Shown: in pieces, positions 16,974 to 25,305 of the stretch
Numbering within the stretch: the first letter of the stretch is position 1
Layout of the letters: each line of letters begins with the position of its first letter
Program-made: the position numbers and the translations under genes
Notes under the pieces: model-generated
Databases searched by the model: none
Told to the model about the DNA's origin: nothing
The model's input: only the letters and a program-made list of their open reading frames with translations
NCBI GenBank assembly: GCA_017550405.1
Contig: JAFZPH010000049.1
Span: 1 to 64,000, forward strand
Source of the DNA: Bacteroidales bacterium
Lineage (GTDB): Bacteria; Bacteroidota; Bacteroidia; Bacteroidales; P3
Direction: 5' to 3'
DNA length: 64,000 nt

Positions 16974-17585
16974 ATGGCAATAAGATATAATAGATTCGAC
17001 AGTGAAAGATTTGTCTCTTTGTTTGAGCTGTGGGGACGGAAGAATCCCTCATATGAAAAACATTTCGAGGACGAAGTGATTAAGAGGCTGTGTGACTTCG
17101 GCAAAGGTACAAACGAGACCTCAGACTCAAAGGCAAAGGTTCTCGGTGCAGGCTACGAGGTGCTGATTATGGCTTTTTTCATCGGACTTTACTCTAACAA
17201 GAAACTGCCTTTGAACGAAGATTTGGATATCAAAGACCTCGGACAACCCATTCAGTATTGGGGCAACATCGATTCGAAGAAAGGCCGCAGAGCTTACCCA
17301 AAACTCAGAGAATACATGTTTATTGCATTGTTGGCAAAAACGCCCGAAATAGACTGGTACGAACTCGACAAAGGACGTTGTACACCTAGCGAAACAGTGA
17401 ACGCTTTGATAATGACCATGGAGGAGTATATCAACTACGGGCTCACAGTCATCAAAGACAAAATGGATGAAGACGAGACCTATTTCATAAACCAGAACGC
17501 TTTCTTGAACCTCATCCAAGACCTCACCTTCCCTAAGAATGACACCCTCTCCCCCAAAGACGACCAGCCTGAACCGTTAGACTAA
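16974..17585 (+). CDS. Hypothetical last gene of the defence operon (203 aa)
   Basis: The gene has one of the few clear Shine-Dalgarno sites in the window (AAGGAGTG, a few bases before ATG). The soluble protein contains a hydrophobic helix (VLIMAFFIGLYS) and the block YWGNIDSKKGRRAYPKLREY. I cannot place it in a family with confidence. Its place just after an SMC-like ATPase recalls the DndD-DndE order, but it lacks the DndE sequence signature I know. It closes the operon; the promoter-like TATCTTTG at 17610 and the repeat array follow. Confidence 0.7.
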   Translation: MAIRYNRFDSERFVSLFELWGRKNPSYEKHFEDEVIKRLCDFGKGTNETSDSKAKVLGAGYEVLIMAFFIGLYSNKKLPLNEDLDIKDLGQPIQYWGNIDSKKGRRAYPKLREYMFIALLAKTPEIDWYELDKGRCTPSETVNALIMTMEEYINYGLTVIKDKMDEDETYFINQNAFLNLIQDLTFPKNDTLSPKDDQPEPLD

Positions 17586-17609
17586 TGACTGACAACTAAA
17601 TAAAACCCG

Positions 17610-17691
17610 TATCTTTGCACCCGAAATAGAGTATAAAGATTGTGTGATTGCGTTAATTCGTTAATGTGGGAGTCTTTTTGAATGTGGGAAT
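17610..17691 (+). repeat. 82-bp perfect direct repeat, copy 1
   Basis: Read base by base, 17610-17691 equals 19772-19853 exactly. It begins with a promoter-like TATCTTTGCACCCGAAA and runs into the GTTAATTCG/GAATGTGGG repeat. The two copies bracket the AlbA_2 regulator gene. Confidence 0.9.
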
Positions 17692-17890
17692 CTTTTTTGA
17701 ATGTGGGATTGTGTGAATGTGTAAATGTGTAAGTCTTTTGAATGTGGGAATCTTTTTTGAATGTGGGATTGTGTGAATGTGTAAATGTGGGAGTCTTTTT
17801 GAATGTGGGAATCTTTTTTGAATGTGGGATTGCGTGAATGTGGAAATGCGTGAATGTGTTAGTAAATTAGTAAAATAGATTGAATGTGTA
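17640..17890 (+). repeat. Degenerate intergenic repeat array (GAATGTGGGAATCTTTT type)
   Basis: About 250 non-coding bases consist of short degenerate units such as GTGTGAATGTG, GTAAATGTGGGAG and TCTTTTTTGAATGTGGG. The unit TCTTTTTTGAATGTGGGAT recurs three times. Units are variable in length and lack unique spacers. This fills most of the 379-base gap between the operon end and the regulator gene. Confidence 0.85.
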
Positions 17891-17906
17891 ACTAAAATAA
17901 AAACCG

Positions 17907-17914
17907 TATCTTTG
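17907..17914 (+). promoter_or_regulatory. -7 element upstream of the AlbA_2 gene
   Basis: TATCTTTG within ACCGTATCTTTGCACCCGAAA, 51 bases before the ATG. The same 14-base core (TATCTTTGCACCCG) begins both copies of the 82-bp repeat, so the promoter itself appears to have been copied. Confidence 0.65.
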
Positions 17915-17964
17915 CACCCGAAAAAAACAAATAATGATAGACACAACCCCTAAAAGATAGAATA

Positions 17965-19641
17965 ATGACCGACATCGAATTACGCAACTATTTAAAGCAA
18001 TACTTTCCACAAGAAAACTCGCGCTGCGAGTGGAAAGAGTTTAAGAATTTGAAGAATGCCTTGCTCGGAAATGAGAAAGACGACGTTATTTCGTATGTCT
18101 CTGCCATTGCCAATATGAGCGGTGGTAGTTTGGTTTTGGGTGTTGTAGATAAAACTTTAGAGATTATAGGTATCAATCCATACAATTACACGGCGCAGTC
18201 GGCCACATTGACCATAAAAGAGCACTGCACAAACCTCTCCACAGAGGGACTATCCATCGATGAATATATCACTTCCGACACAAATAAATGTGTTTGGATC
18301 ATCAATATTCCCAAACATTTGCCCAAACTTCCGGTATATGCTCACCGCAAGGCATGGCAGCGTATTGAGGATTCACTTGTTGAGATGTTGCCTGAACGCC
18401 TGAACGCCATCCTCTCCGAAATGGAATTACCTGATGACTGGTCGGCTGGTATTATTGAAGAGGCCACAATTGACGACCTAGATGCAGATGCTATTGCAAA
18501 GGCTCGTATTGAATTCAAGAAGCGTTATCCTTTGAAAGCAAATGAGGTGGACATCTGGGATGACATCACGTTTCTGAATAAATCACATTTCACCATCAAA
18601 GGCAAAATAACCCGCACAGCATTAATCATCCTTGGGAATGAAGAGTCTGCACATTTGCTGAGTCCCGCTGTATGCCAAATTAGATGGTCGCTGAAAAACA
18701 GCCGTAATGAAAATATCGATTATGAGATTTTCAATATTCCTATGCTGCTCGCAGTCGATCAAGTACGGGCCAAAATTCGCAATATCAAGTATCGCTATGT
18801 ACGAAATGACTCACTCTTCCCAGAGGAGATGTTACGATATGATATCTTCACCATACGCGAGCCTTTGAATAACTGCATAGCCCATCAAGACTATAACAAA
18901 GGGGCAAGAATTGAGGTCGTTGAGGTAGACAACGAGAAATTGATATTCCGAAATCATGGACAATTTATCCCTGATTCTATTGAAAGTGTGATCAATGACG
19001 ATTGTCCTAAGTCTATATATCGAAATCCCTTTCTTGTACGGGCCATGCGCAATGTAAATATGGTCGAGACAGAAGGTGGCGGTATCAAAAAACTGTTCGA
19101 AAAGCAACGGCAACGGCTGTTCCCCATGCCTGACTATGACCTCTCAAAGGGGATGGTGCGTGTCGAGGTGATAGGAAAAGTTATCAACGAAACATTTGCA
19201 AAAATCCTCACTGGGAATCCACTCCTTTCATTGAATGATATAATGTTGCTGGACAAAGTACAGAAACACCAGCCACTGACTGATGAGGAAATAAGATTGT
19301 TGCGCAAACGCAATCTTATCGAAGGACGAAAGCCGAACTTCTATCTTTCAGCTGTCACTGTAGCACCATTGGAAACAACAAATCTGAAACAACAATATAT
19401 TCAGAATAGCAGTTTCGATGACAATTACTTCAGAGACCTTATTGTTAAATATATCACGAAGTTCAAACATGCAAATCGTGAAGCAATAGAAGGTCTCCTT
19501 CTTAACAAACTATCTTCTGTACTGAAGGAACAACAAAAGAAGGACAAAGTGACTAACCTTCTTTCCTCTTTAAAGAGAAAAAACATTATATATTACGATA
19601 AGGATAATAATTATTGGGTTCTTGTAAAGAAGAAAAAATAA
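17965..19641 (+). CDS. AlbA_2-domain ATP-binding regulator (Schlafen-like / COG2865)
   Basis: The 558-residue protein starts with an AlbA_2 nucleic-acid-binding domain (CEWKEFKNLKNALLG, then ISYVSAIANMSGGSLVLGV). In the middle it has the GHKL-like half typical of COG2865 (NCIAHQDYNKGARIEV, IFRNHGQFIPD, VETEGGGIKKLF). The C-terminal third looks like winged helices (FKHANREAIEGLL). Members are predicted transcription regulators often found beside defence and mobile genes. It has its own promoter and stands between identical 82-bp repeats just downstream of the Ssp-like operon, which suggests a regulator or cargo gene inserted as a unit. Confidence 0.85.
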   Translation: MTDIELRNYLKQYFPQENSRCEWKEFKNLKNALLGNEKDDVISYVSAIANMSGGSLVLGVVDKTLEIIGINPYNYTAQSATLTIKEHCTNLSTEGLSIDEYITSDTNKCVWIINIPKHLPKLPVYAHRKAWQRIEDSLVEMLPERLNAILSEMELPDDWSAGIIEEATIDDLDADAIAKARIEFKKRYPLKANEVDIWDDITFLNKSHFTIKGKITRTALIILGNEESAHLLSPAVCQIRWSLKNSRNENIDYEIFNIPMLLAVDQVRAKIRNIKYRYVRNDSLFPEEMLRYDIFTIREPLNNCIAHQDYNKGARIEVVEVDNEKLIFRNHGQFIPDSIESVINDDCPKSIYRNPFLVRAMRNVNMVETEGGGIKKLFEKQRQRLFPMPDYDLSKGMVRVEVIGKVINETFAKILTGNPLLSLNDIMLLDKVQKHQPLTDEEIRLLRKRNLIEGRKPNFYLSAVTVAPLETTNLKQQYIQNSSFDDNYFRDLIVKYITKFKHANREAIEGLLLNKLSSVLKEQQKKDKVTNLLSSLKRKNIIYYDKDNNYWVLVKKKK

Positions 19642-19771
19642 CAAGACATTCAGTATCACGTTTACAAGAACTATCAATATAAGCAACAGTAGTATAACTA
19701 TTTAGAACACTTATATTAACAAGAAAATTACAACACCTTTATTGTAAAATCTACAAGATTAATACTTAACA

Positions 19772-19853
19772 TATCTTTGCACCCGAAATAGAGTATAAAG
19801 ATTGTGTGATTGCGTTAATTCGTTAATGTGGGAGTCTTTTTGAATGTGGGAAT
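19772..19853 (+). repeat. 82-bp perfect direct repeat, copy 2
   Basis: Identical to 17610-17691. It carries TATCTTTG at 19772-19779, which could serve as the upstream promoter of the GH3 gene at 20020, although the leader would be over 230 bases long. Confidence 0.9.
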
Positions 19854-19945
19854 GCGTGAATGTGTAAATGTGGGAATCGATATTTGAATGTGTTAATTCG
19901 TTAATGTGTAAATGTGGGAATCTTTTGAATGTGGGAAGGTGTGAA
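19797..19945 (+). repeat. Degenerate intergenic repeat array
   Basis: Units of the same kind as at 17640-17890 (GTTAATTCGTTAATGTG, GAATGTGTAAATGTGGGAATC) fill the gap before the GH3 gene. The rest of the 378-base intergenic region (19642-19771) is AT-rich with no recognised element. Confidence 0.8.
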
Positions 19946-20019
19946 TCTAAAATAAACATCAACATGAGGATACGTGAGTAGAGAGAAACAATGAAACTTA
20001 AACATTAAAACAATATCCT

Positions 20020-22257
20020 ATGCGTTTAAAAACATTATCTTTTACAAGGATTTCATTAATCACTATGCTGATGTGCTCGCAGGTGGCTTTTGCACAACAG
20101 GCTGACGGCCCCGCTCTGCGGAGCGACAATATCGACGAGGTGCTGAATGCGATGACTACGGAGGAGAAATGCGCCCTGCTGGTGGGTGGTGCAGGCATTG
20201 TGCCAGACGTCCCCAATGTGGCCGGTTACACCCGCACAATCCCCCGTCTCGGCATCCCCATGACGGCTCTCAGCGACGGTCCCGCCGGACTGCGTATCGA
20301 CCCTACCCGCGAAGGCACCAGCCAGACGTTCTACTGCACCGGATTCCCCATCGGCACACTGATTGCCAGCTCGTGGGACCCCGCTATGGTGGAAGTGATG
20401 ACACAGGCAATGGGCAGCGAGGTGCTGGAATACGGCGTTGATGTGCTACTCGCCCCAGGCATGAACATCCACCGCAACCCACTCTGCGGCCGCAACTTCG
20501 AGTACCTCTCAGAGGACCCACTGCTGTCGGGCCGCATCGCTGCCGCCTACGTGCGCGGGGTGCAGTCCAAGGGTGTGGGCTGCTCCGTCAAACACTTTGC
20601 CGCCAACAACCAGGAGACCAACCGGCTGGAGAACGATGCCCGCATCAGCGAGCGCGCCCTGCGCGAAATCTACCTCAAAAATTTCGAGATTGCCGTCAAG
20701 GAGGGTCGCCCGTGGACGGTGATGTCGTCGTACAACAAGCTGAACGGCGAATACACCCAGCAGAGCCACCGTCTGCTCACCACCATCCTCCGCGACGACT
20801 GGGGCTTCGACGGCCTGGTGATGACCGACTGGGGCTGCAAGGACAGCACCGTCAAGTCCGCCAAGGCTGGCAACGACTTGATGATGCCGGGATTCCAGCG
20901 GGAACGCGACCGGCTGATGGCCGCGGTGGAGAGCGGCGAACTGACCCAGGCCGAACTCGACCGCAATGTGCGCCGCGTGCTTGAGTATATCGTGAAAACG
21001 CCTCACTACAGGAAATACCCCTATTCCAACCAACCCGACCTGAAAGCCCATGCACAAGTGGCACGCAAGGCCGCCGAGGAGTCCATCGTGCTGCTCCGCA
21101 ACGAGCATGGCACTCTGCCCCTGAAGGGCGGTGAAAAGGTGGCCCTCTACGGCATCAACTCGGTGGATTTCCTGGGCGTCGGCACCGGCTCGGGATTTGT
21201 CCATATGGCTCACGTCGCCAATATGCAGGAGGCGTTGACCACCGCCGGGTTCTCTTTGGACGAGGATTTGGCTAACTACTACCGCCATTGCTACGCCCTG
21301 CAGCAAGACAAAGAGCGGATGGAGGCCTCCTCCACCGACAAGCGCCACCGTTCCGAACCCGAAGTGTCGGTGAAAGCCATCGAACGGCAGGCAAAGGCAA
21401 ACGATGTGGCTATTATCGTACTGGGCCGCATCGCCGGCGAGGGTGCCGACCGCGTGGTCCACGACGACTTTGAACTGACAGCCATCGAGCGCGAGCTTAT
21501 CCAGAACGTCAGCTTAGTCTATCACAAGGCCGACAAGCGCGTGGTGGTGGTGCTGAACATCGTGGGTGTGGTGGAGACCGCCTCGTGGAAGGGGCTTGTC
21601 GATGCCATCATCCTCCCGTGGACACCCGGGCAGGAAGGAGCGCACGCCGTCGCTGACATCATCAAAGGCAAGGTGAACCCCTCCGGCAAGCTGCCGATGA
21701 CCTTCCCCGTCAACTATATGGACAGTCCCTCGGCGGGCAATTTCCCCTACCGATGGGATATGTCCGGCAGGCGAGGCACACGGCGCAACGTCGATTTCAC
21801 CGAATATGAAGAAGGCATCTGGGTCGGCTACCGTCATTTTCAGACACGCGGCGTGGAAGTGTCGTACCCCTTCGGCTACGGCTTGAGCTACACCACATTC
21901 GACTACGGCCAACCCAAGGTGAAAGCCAACCAAGAGGGCTTCACTGCCACCATCACCGTCACCAACACGGGCAAAGTGCCCGGACGTGAAGTGGTGGAGC
22001 TCTATGTCTCCGCCCCCTCCGGCGGATTGGAGAAGCCCGACCGAGAGCTGAAGGCCTTTGCCAAAACCAAGACCCTCATGCCGGGCGAGTCCGAGACCCT
22101 TACGCTGACGGTCACCACCTACGAGATGGCATCCTTCAACGAGTCGACCGCCGCATGGGAGACCGCCGCAGGCACCTACAAGCTGCTGTTCGGAGCCTCT
22201 GCCACTGACATCCGCAGGACTGTTTCCTTCAAAATGAAAAAAGCAATCGGATTTTAG
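20020..22257 (+). CDS. GH3 beta-glucosidase (BglX-like), secreted
   Basis: The 745-residue protein has a signal peptide ending near Ala25 (CSQVAFAQQ). The GH3 N-terminal barrel follows: SDGPAGLR, GRNFEYLSEDP (157-167), the KHFA site (Lys191-His192) and LVMTDWGCKD with the nucleophile Asp270. The second alpha/beta domain includes EESIVLLRNE and LPWTPGQEGAHAVADI; the C terminus is a fibronectin-III-like domain (VTNTGKVPGREVVELYV). It should release glucose from beta-glucans or oligosaccharides in the periplasm. It is the first clearly GC-rich gene to the right of the island. Confidence 0.93.
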   Translation: MRLKTLSFTRISLITMLMCSQVAFAQQADGPALRSDNIDEVLNAMTTEEKCALLVGGAGIVPDVPNVAGYTRTIPRLGIPMTALSDGPAGLRIDPTREGTSQTFYCTGFPIGTLIASSWDPAMVEVMTQAMGSEVLEYGVDVLLAPGMNIHRNPLCGRNFEYLSEDPLLSGRIAAAYVRGVQSKGVGCSVKHFAANNQETNRLENDARISERALREIYLKNFEIAVKEGRPWTVMSSYNKLNGEYTQQSHRLLTTILRDDWGFDGLVMTDWGCKDSTVKSAKAGNDLMMPGFQRERDRLMAAVESGELTQAELDRNVRRVLEYIVKTPHYRKYPYSNQPDLKAHAQVARKAAEESIVLLRNEHGTLPLKGGEKVALYGINSVDFLGVGTGSGFVHMAHVANMQEALTTAGFSLDEDLANYYRHCYALQQDKERMEASSTDKRHRSEPEVSVKAIERQAKANDVAIIVLGRIAGEGADRVVHDDFELTAIERELIQNVSLVYHKADKRVVVVLNIVGVVETASWKGLVDAIILPWTPGQEGAHAVADIIKGKVNPSGKLPMTFPVNYMDSPSAGNFPYRWDMSGRRGTRRNVDFTEYEEGIWVGYRHFQTRGVEVSYPFGYGLSYTTFDYGQPKVKANQEGFTATITVTNTGKVPGREVVELYVSAPSGGLEKPDRELKAFAKTKTLMPGESETLTLTVTTYEMASFNESTAAWETAAGTYKLLFGASATDIRRTVSFKMKKAIGF

Positions 22258-22299
22258 AAATCCCCACCAAGAATTAGTATCAAAAACAATACCCACAAT

Positions 22300-23880
22300 A
22301 TGACACGTTATATCTTTGTAACAGGAGGTGTGGTCTCCTCCTTGGGTAAAGGCATTATTTCAGCCAGTATCGGCAAGCTTTTGCAAGCCCGTGGCTACTC
22401 CATCACCATCCAGAAGTTCGACCCCTACATCAACATCGACCCCGGGACACTCAACCCCTACGAGCATGGCGAGTGCTACGTGACGGTCGACGGCATGGAG
22501 ACCGACCTTGACCTGGGTCATTACGAACGTTTCACGGGTATCCGCACTACCCATGCCAACTCGGTGACCACAGGCAAGATTTACAAAGCGGTTATTGAAA
22601 AGGAACGTCATGGCGACTATCTCGGCAAGACCATTCAGGTGGTGCCTCACATCACCGACGAAATCAAACGCCGCATCATGCACAATGACACCGTCGATTT
22701 CGTCATCTCTGAAATCGGTGGCACCATCGGCGACATTGAGTCGGCTCCATTCCTTGAAGCCATCCGTCAGTTGAAATGGGAGTTGGGCAACCGCGCCGTC
22801 TGTGTACACCTAACCTATGTGCCTTATCTGAAAGCCGCCGACGAACTGAAGACCAAGCCCACACAGCACTCTGTAAAAGAAATGCAGGGTGCGGGCATCC
22901 AGCCCGACGTTCTTGTGCTGCGCACTGAGAAGCATCTCTCCGACAGCATCCGCCAAAAGGTTGCCTCATTCTGCAACGTCGACCTTGAATGCGTGGTACA
23001 GAGTGAAGACCTGAATAGCATCTACGAAGTACCCGTCAACATGCAACGTCAAGGACTCGACGCAGCTTTGCTACGCAAATTCGGCATACCCGTGGGCGAG
23101 ACTCCCATGATGGAGGACTGGAACCGTTTCCTCGAGCTACAGCGCACCGCCACCAAGGAAGTCCACGTGGGATTAGTGGGCAAATACGACCTTCAAGATG
23201 CCTACAAAAGTATCCGTGAGAGCCTCATTCTGGCAGGTATCTACAACCATGTGAAAGTAAAAATCGATTTTTTCAACAGCGAGAACATCACCAAAGAAAA
23301 CGTCCCGGAGAAACTCTCCCAAGTGGCCGGCGTCATAATCTGTCCCGGATTCGGACAACGCGGCATTGAAGGCAAGATTATTGCAGCAGAATATGCACGC
23401 ACCAACAACCTGCCAGCTTTCGGAATCTGCCTGGGTATGCAGATGATGGTCATTGAATTTGCACGCAACATACTGGGATACAACGATGCCAACTCAAGCG
23501 AGATGGATTCCAACACTCCCCACAATGTTATCGACATGATGGAGGAACAGAAGACCGTTACCAACATGGGTGGCACCATGCGTTTAGGCGCCTACAGCTG
23601 CGACATAAGCCCAAACAGCCGCGTGTCCGATATCTACGGCACTCTTCACATCAGCGAACGCCACCGCCACCGCTACGAGTTCAACAACCGATACAAAGAA
23701 GAGTACGAGAAAAACGGCATGATGTGTGTCGGCACCAACCCCGAAAGCGGACTGGTGGAAATTGTCGAAATCCCCAGCCACCGCTGGTTTATCGGCACCC
23801 AGTTCCACCCCGAGTACTCCAGCAACGTTCTTCACCCTCATCCATTATTCATGGATTTTGTGAAAAACGTAATCGCATGA
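22300..23880 (+). CDS. pyrG: CTP synthase
   Basis: The 526-residue enzyme makes CTP from UTP, ATP and glutamine. The synthetase domain begins YIFVTGGVVSSLGKG and contains the FDPYINIDPGTLNP block and ISEIGGTIGDIES. The C-terminal glutamine amidotransferase has the catalytic Cys in GICLGMQMM and the His/Glu pair in TQFHPEYSS. Length is close to normal for the family. It follows the GH3 gene by 42 bases with no clear promoter between them. Confidence 0.97.
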   Translation: MTRYIFVTGGVVSSLGKGIISASIGKLLQARGYSITIQKFDPYINIDPGTLNPYEHGECYVTVDGMETDLDLGHYERFTGIRTTHANSVTTGKIYKAVIEKERHGDYLGKTIQVVPHITDEIKRRIMHNDTVDFVISEIGGTIGDIESAPFLEAIRQLKWELGNRAVCVHLTYVPYLKAADELKTKPTQHSVKEMQGAGIQPDVLVLRTEKHLSDSIRQKVASFCNVDLECVVQSEDLNSIYEVPVNMQRQGLDAALLRKFGIPVGETPMMEDWNRFLELQRTATKEVHVGLVGKYDLQDAYKSIRESLILAGIYNHVKVKIDFFNSENITKENVPEKLSQVAGVIICPGFGQRGIEGKIIAAEYARTNNLPAFGICLGMQMMVIEFARNILGYNDANSSEMDSNTPHNVIDMMEEQKTVTNMGGTMRLGAYSCDISPNSRVSDIYGTLHISERHRHRYEFNNRYKEEYEKNGMMCVGTNPESGLVEIVEIPSHRWFIGTQFHPEYSSNVLHPHPLFMDFVKNVIA

Positions 23881-23908
23881 AAAGGACAACTAACCAATAA
23901 AATTAATT

Positions 23909-24451
23909 ATGATTGACCAAATTGTACAATACAACAAAGAGTTCGTGGCCAACAAGGGCTACGAGCAATACCGCACCGACAAGTACCCCGACAAGAAGCT
24001 GGCGGTGCTGTCGTGCATGGACACCCGCCTCACCGAGTTGTTGCCTGCGGCCCTGGGGTTGAAGAACGGTGACGCCAAAATCATCAAGAATGCTGGAGGC
24101 TTGGTTATCTCGGCCTTCGACTCGGCTATGCGAAGCCTCATCGTGGCTATCTACGAGCTGGGCGTGAAGCACGTGATGGTGGTGGCCCACTCGCACTGCG
24201 GTGCCTGCCACATGAGCTACGACCATTTCCACGACGAGATGCTGGCACGCGGAGTGACGGAACAGACGCTCGACACTATCCGCAAGTGCGGCATCGACCT
24301 TAACCACTGGCTCGAGGGTTTCAAGGACACGCCTGAGTCCGTCCGCCGCACGGTGGAGACCATCCGCACGCACCCGCTGGTGCCAAAGGACATCGAGGTG
24401 CGCGGCTTTATCATCGATTCAGAAAGCGGTGCATTGGAGGAGATTCTTTGA
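23909..24451 (+). CDS. Beta-class carbonic anhydrase
   Basis: The 180-residue protein has the beta-carbonic anhydrase zinc site: CMDTR (Cys36, Asp38, Arg40) and HSHC (His94, Cys97). It is the short, cytoplasmic type and interconverts CO2 and bicarbonate. Bicarbonate feeds carboxylation reactions including those of pyrimidine synthesis, a loose link to the adjacent pyrG. A stretch of GTTAATGTG repeats starts right after its stop. Confidence 0.85.
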   Translation: MIDQIVQYNKEFVANKGYEQYRTDKYPDKKLAVLSCMDTRLTELLPAALGLKNGDAKIIKNAGGLVISAFDSAMRSLIVAIYELGVKHVMVVAHSHCGACHMSYDHFHDEMLARGVTEQTLDTIRKCGIDLNHWLEGFKDTPESVRRTVETIRTHPLVPKDIEVRGFIIDSESGALEEIL

Positions 24452-24532
24452 ATGCGTTAATGTGGGAATGTGTTAATGCGTTAATTCGGGAATTCGTTAA
24501 TGTGTTAATGTGTTAATGTGTTAGTGGGGGAT
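24452..24532 (+). repeat. GTTAATGTG tandem repeat tract
   Basis: Eighty bases of 6-9-base units (GCGTTAATGTGGGAATGTG, then GTTAATGT four times) lie between the carbonic anhydrase stop and the next gene. Same family as the arrays at 17640, 19797, 32205 and 55290. Confidence 0.85.
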
Positions 24533-24551
24533 TTTAATTTACAATACAAAA

Positions 24552-24821
24552 ATGGGTATAATATACACTATACGATGCCGCCGATGCGGGCATGAGTTCC
24601 AACGGCGATACGGCGTGGGCTACAACGGGCAGGGGACACTCTATTGCAACCGCTGCGGCAAAGCACAAGCTGTGGACTTCGGCGGCGGCTGGGAGTTGCC
24701 GCCACCCTGCGAATGCGGCGGCACTTTCGATTCCGACGCTATGGGCCGCTGTCCTCAATGCGGCACCATGCTCACCAAGGAGGACATCGACTATGACCAG
24801 GAAATCCGCTTCTGGGAATAA
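24552..24821 (+). CDS. Small zinc-ribbon protein (89 aa)
   Basis: Three CxxC-type pairs are visible: CRRCG near residue 9, CNRCG near 32, and CECGG with CPQCG in the C-terminal half, so at least two zinc ribbons are likely. There is no signal peptide. No named family is recognised. Such proteins bind nucleic acids or act as protein adaptors; nothing here decides between these roles. Confidence 0.75.
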   Translation: MGIIYTIRCRRCGHEFQRRYGVGYNGQGTLYCNRCGKAQAVDFGGGWELPPPCECGGTFDSDAMGRCPQCGTMLTKEDIDYDQEIRFWE

Positions 24822-24865
24822 AATCACAAATCTTATCAACGGATAAACAATAACACACAAATCTT

Positions 24866-25198
24866 ATGGCAAGCAATCCAGACTTTGTACAATACATTGC
24901 CGACCAGTGCGCCAAAGCGGGCGACATCACCACCCGCAAGATGTTCGGCGACTACGCCATCTACTGCAACGGCAAGATATTCGGACTTATCAGCGACAAC
25001 GGCTTCTACATTAAGCCCACCGAGGCGGGACGCCGGTTGCTGCGTACCGAAGAGATGCGCCCACCCTACGAGGGCGCCAAGCCCTACTTCTACATCGAGG
25101 AGGTGGACGACCACGACTACCTGTCGGCCTTGGTCAAGGCCACCTGCACCGAGCTCCCTGAGCCCAAGCCCAAAAGCAAAACCAAGAAGAAATGCTGA
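24866..25198 (+). CDS. TfoX N-terminal-domain protein
   Basis: The 110-residue protein matches the TfoX-N fold: TTRKMFGDYAIYCNGKIFGLI, then GFYIKPTEAGR and PYEGAKPYFYIEE, with a basic Lys-rich tail. In gamma-proteobacteria full-length TfoX activates competence; stand-alone N domains like this are widespread and of unknown role. It overlaps the following membrane-protein stub by 7 bases (ATGCTGA). Confidence 0.85.
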   Translation: MASNPDFVQYIADQCAKAGDITTRKMFGDYAIYCNGKIFGLISDNGFYIKPTEAGRRLLRTEEMRPPYEGAKPYFYIEEVDDHDYLSALVKATCTELPEPKPKSKTKKKC

Positions 25199-25305
25199 AG
25201 AACTACAGGTTAGGATTTGACCTGTGGGGAATAATCCTGTTCCTGATAACAATAGCACATCCGCCCCTCACAACGTCTGCGCCACCTGCTTGGCCAAAGG
25301 GCTGA
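25192..25305 (+). pseudogene. 5' stub of a small membrane-protein gene
   Basis: From ATG 25192 the frame reads MLKNYRLGFDLWGIILFL, then runs as unrelated sequence to a stop at 25303-25305 inside the convergent GNAT gene. The first 20 residues look like the start of a known type of small integral membrane protein (short basic start, then GFDLWGIILFL helix). The rest has been lost where the opposite-strand gene now begins. I call it a truncated remnant; an alternative is a genuine 37-residue membrane peptide. Confidence 0.5.

Noticed and set aside
14795..17585. Classical DndD-DndE
   Set aside because: The SMC-like ATPase has a DndD-like plan, but the following protein lacks the DndE signature and no DndB is present; kept only as a resemblance.
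17640..17890. Possible CRISPR array
   Set aside because: Units are too short, overlap, differ in length and have no constant-length unique spacers; no cas genes in the window.
1..20000. Integrative element with integrase and att sites
   Set aside because: No integrase, transposase, relaxase or tRNA gene seen in the window; the 82-bp repeats enclose only one gene.
20509..21462. A 317-codon complement frame inside the GH3 gene
   Set aside because: Low-complexity composition and full overlap with catalytic motifs of GH3 on the other strand.
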